Origin: an uncultured Collinsella sp.
GTDB lineage: Bacteria; Actinomycetota; Coriobacteriia; Coriobacteriales; Coriobacteriaceae
NCBI GenBank assembly: GCA_900547285.1
Contig: URGF01000108.1
Location: 1 to 6,605, forward strand
DNA length: 6,605 nucleotides
Direction: 5' to 3'
The notes beneath the pieces are model-generated. The model had not been told where the DNA came from and did no database searches. It was given only the letters and a program-made list of their open reading frames with translations. A program made the translations under genes and the position numbers. Shown one piece after another: positions 4,902-6,605 of this stretch. Every line of letters begins with the position of its first letter. The stretch's first letter is position 1.

Positions 4902-6605
4902 CTACGAGTGGACAACCACGCACAGGCCGACTTTGATGCAGTCGTGAAGTGCCTTGGCGTCTGCCAGGCGCAGGTTGATGCAACCGTGGCTGCCGCACCA
5001 CTTGTACGACTCGGCATTATCGAAGCTCTTGTCGTTTTGCCAGGTGGCATCGTGGAAGCCGATCATATTGCCCTCGAACGGCATCCAGTAGCTCACCGGG
5101 CTTTCGTATTTGGGCTTACCGGTCTCGGGGTCCTTGGCTCCGATCAGGGTACTGCCGCCGTCGTTGCTGTTGATCTGCCAAACGCCTTCGGGGGTGGCGT
5201 CCTCTCCCGGCTTGCCGGAGATAAAGTTGGCCTCCCACACGATATTGCCGCTCTCGTCGTAGTAGCGCGCGTGCTGCTCGGACAGATCGACATCGACGTA
5301 TGCCTTCCAGTCGGGCTCTCCCTTTGCAGTAAAGGTGTCGGCCTTCTGGGAGTACTTGATCTCGATTTCGCCGGTCTGTTTGTTGTTAATGGCGTCCTCG
5401 ACCTGCTTGGCGAGCGAGCTGCTGTCGATGGACCAACCAAAGTCGCCGCCTTCGACGGCGCATTGCTTGCCATCGGCGCGCGTCCACCAGCGAGTGGAGC
5501 CCACGGTATTGAAGCCGTTGGCAAGCTCGGCTGCCCAGCTGCTGATCTGCGACGTATCGAGTGTGGGGTTGGCCGGATCGGCAAAGCTGATCCACTGCAA
5601 CACGGAGCTGCCATCAACCTTGCCGGCATCCTCGCCGTTGAGCTTGAGGGTCACGTTTACGCCCAGGAAGTTGTTGGCGGCATCGCATGCGGTCTGAATC
5701 TGATCATCGGTCAGCGTTCCATTGAGCGGTTCATAGGCATCGTTGCCGAGCTTGGAAAGGTCTACGGTCTCGGACAGCGAGGCAAGCTCGAGCTCGGCAT
5801 ACTTAATGACATGCTCGCGGTCGAGTTTTTCGTTGGAGCGCGCCTTCTCGACGGTAAACTTGCCGGCCTGCTCGTCATAGGAGCTATTGGCCTCGAACGT
5901 GCCCGAACGCCCCTCGTTAAACTCGTCGATGGCGGCGCCCAGATCCTGCTCAAACTTCTTTTGGTCAAAAGTGTCGGAGAGCATGGACAGGTCGACGTCT
6001 TGATCAAGATCGACTTCGTTGGAGGTAGCGGTTGTTTTGGTCTTTCCGCTTAAGGATTCCACAAGGCGGACCGGCCATACAAAGGCTTCGTTGTGGCTGA
6101 TGATCTCTTTTGCGGCAGCTTCGCCGTCGACGATGGGCTCATCGGACTCGGGCTGATACGTCCAGCTAAAGTCATCGCCTGTCACGGTGAGCTTATAGTG
6201 CTTCCATGCCGAGTTGACCTTGGTGGCGGCAGACGAAGCGTTGGAGAACGAGACGTCGACGCCGGCGATGGTGGTGTTGGGGTAGGCTAGCTGGGAAAAC
6301 GCTACGACGCCTACGATATAGACAATGACGATAAGACCCAGGACGACAAAGAGCGTCGTCTTTTTGCCCGACTTATTGTTCTCGGCGGGTTTGCGCGCGG
6401 GGTCGCGATCGCCTCGACCGTGCACGTGGGGCTGCTTGGGCGCATTGCCGTTTGCCTGCCGCTGCTGACGTGGCTGACGCTGCTGGTTCGGGCGTTGGGA
6501 AGCGTTTGCCGCACCACGCTCCTGACCGTGGCTCGGCGCGATAGGACGCGGCGACTGAACGCCACCGGTGTGCCTGCTCGGCTGCTGCGGATCGGGAATC
6601 AGTTG
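4902..6605 (-). CDS. YkuD-family L,D-transpeptidase with PG_binding_4-like region, start beyond right window edge
   Basis: This is a cell-wall enzyme expected to form 3-3 cross-links in peptidoglycan by attacking the donor stem with its cysteine. At least 567 residues are visible. Order: a low-complexity cytoplasmic tail rich in Gln, Pro and Arg (visible 1 to about 80), one membrane helix (TTLFVVLGLIVIVYIVGVVAF), an extracytoplasmic PG_binding_4/YoaR-like region in two parts (from TTIAGVDVSFSNASSAAT, and from GTLTDDQIQTACDAANNFL), and the YkuD domain over the last 135 or so residues. The catalytic set is intact: GFHDATW with the first conserved His, and GSHGCINLR with the nucleophile Cys at codon 4980-4982. 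The layout resembles Enterococcus faecium Ldtfm. A GTG at 6425 could be called as start, but it has no ribosome site, and 60 more codons without a stop continue the same tail to the edge, so the true start is probably outside. It faces the same way as the efflux operon, 132 bases upstream of it. Confidence 0.94.
   Translation of the reverse strand, partial: QLIPDPQQPSRHTGGVQSPRPIAPSHGQERGAANASQRPNQQRQPRQQRQANGNAPKQPHVHGRGDRDPARKPAENNKSGKKTTLFVVLGLIVIVYIVGVVAFSQLAYPNTTIAGVDVSFSNASSAATKVNSAWKHYKLTVTGDDFSWTYQPESDEPIVDGEAAAKEIISHNEAFVWPVRLVESLSGKTKTTATSNEVDLDQDVDLSMLSDTFDQKKFEQDLGAAIDEFNEGRSGTFEANSSYDEQAGKFTVEKARSNEKLDREHVIKYAELELASLSETVDLSKLGNDAYEPLNGTLTDDQIQTACDAANNFLGVNVTLKLNGEDAGKVDGSSVLQWISFADPANPTLDTSQISSWAAELANGFNTVGSTRWWTRADGKQCAVEGGDFGWSIDSSSLAKQVEDAINNKQTGEIEIKYSQKADTFTAKGEPDWKAYVDVDLSEQHARYYDESGNIVWEANFISGKPGEDATPEGVWQINSNDGGSTLIGAKDPETGKPKYESPVSYWMPFEGNMIGFHDATWQNDKSFDNAESYKWCGSHGCINLRLADAKALHDCIKVGLCVVVHS

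Noticed and set aside
4674..6053. 459-codon open frame on the plus strand opposite the L,D-transpeptidase and the start of the adaptor
   Set aside because: It runs antisense to two well-supported genes and crosses their intergenic region, has no recognisable domain, and its Val/Gly/Leu-rich make-up is what antisense codons of these genes give. Length alone reflects the scarcity of stops in GC-rich DNA.

Overview
The window reads as chromosomal DNA of a GC-rich, Gram-positive, probably anaerobic actinobacterium. Coriobacteriia, for example a Collinsella-like genus, is my best guess. It rests on overall composition, protein style and the mix of anaerobic-type cobalamin genes, a monoderm MacAB/YknXYZ-like exporter and an actinobacterial L,D-transpeptidase; it is inference, not a database match. 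Six protein genes fill almost the whole window, with no RNA genes, insertion sequences or CRISPR. The genes at both window edges are cut off.

Left block (1-1329, plus strand): the end of a cobalamin biosynthesis operon. It holds a 5'-truncated precorrin-8X methylmutase (cbiC/cobH) and a complete precorrin-6A reductase (cbiJ/cobK). The two overlap by four bases (GTGA) and act on consecutive parts of the corrin ring pathway. cbiJ is the last gene of this run. This block is visibly richer in G+C than the rest.

Middle block (1364-4769, minus strand): a compact three-gene operon, convergent with the cobalamin genes across a 34-base gap. In transcription order it encodes a membrane-anchored HlyD/MacA-type adaptor, a MacB/LolD-type ATPase and a MacB/FtsX-type permease. 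Start and stop codons overlap (TAATG, then ATGA), so translation is probably coupled. The layout matches the YknXYZ/MacAB export class, whose substrates are often peptides or toxins; the substrate here cannot be read from sequence. A consensus TATAAT box, a perfect 9-bp inverted repeat and a strong Shine-Dalgarno sequence precede the adaptor and show that its start is at 4769, not at the upstream in-frame ATG at 4832.

Right block (4902-6605, minus strand): a cell-wall L,D-transpeptidase with a long Gln/Pro/Arg-rich cytoplasmic tail, one membrane segment, a PG_binding_4-like region and a C-terminal YkuD catalytic domain with an intact SHGCIN motif. Its reading frame runs off the right edge of the window, so the true start lies beyond 6605.

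I see no clearly new biological system. The points most worth a second look are the inverted repeat fused to the TATAAT box, the composition change at the convergent junction, the extra cysteines around the transpeptidase active site, and the unusual hairpin tip of the exporter adaptor.
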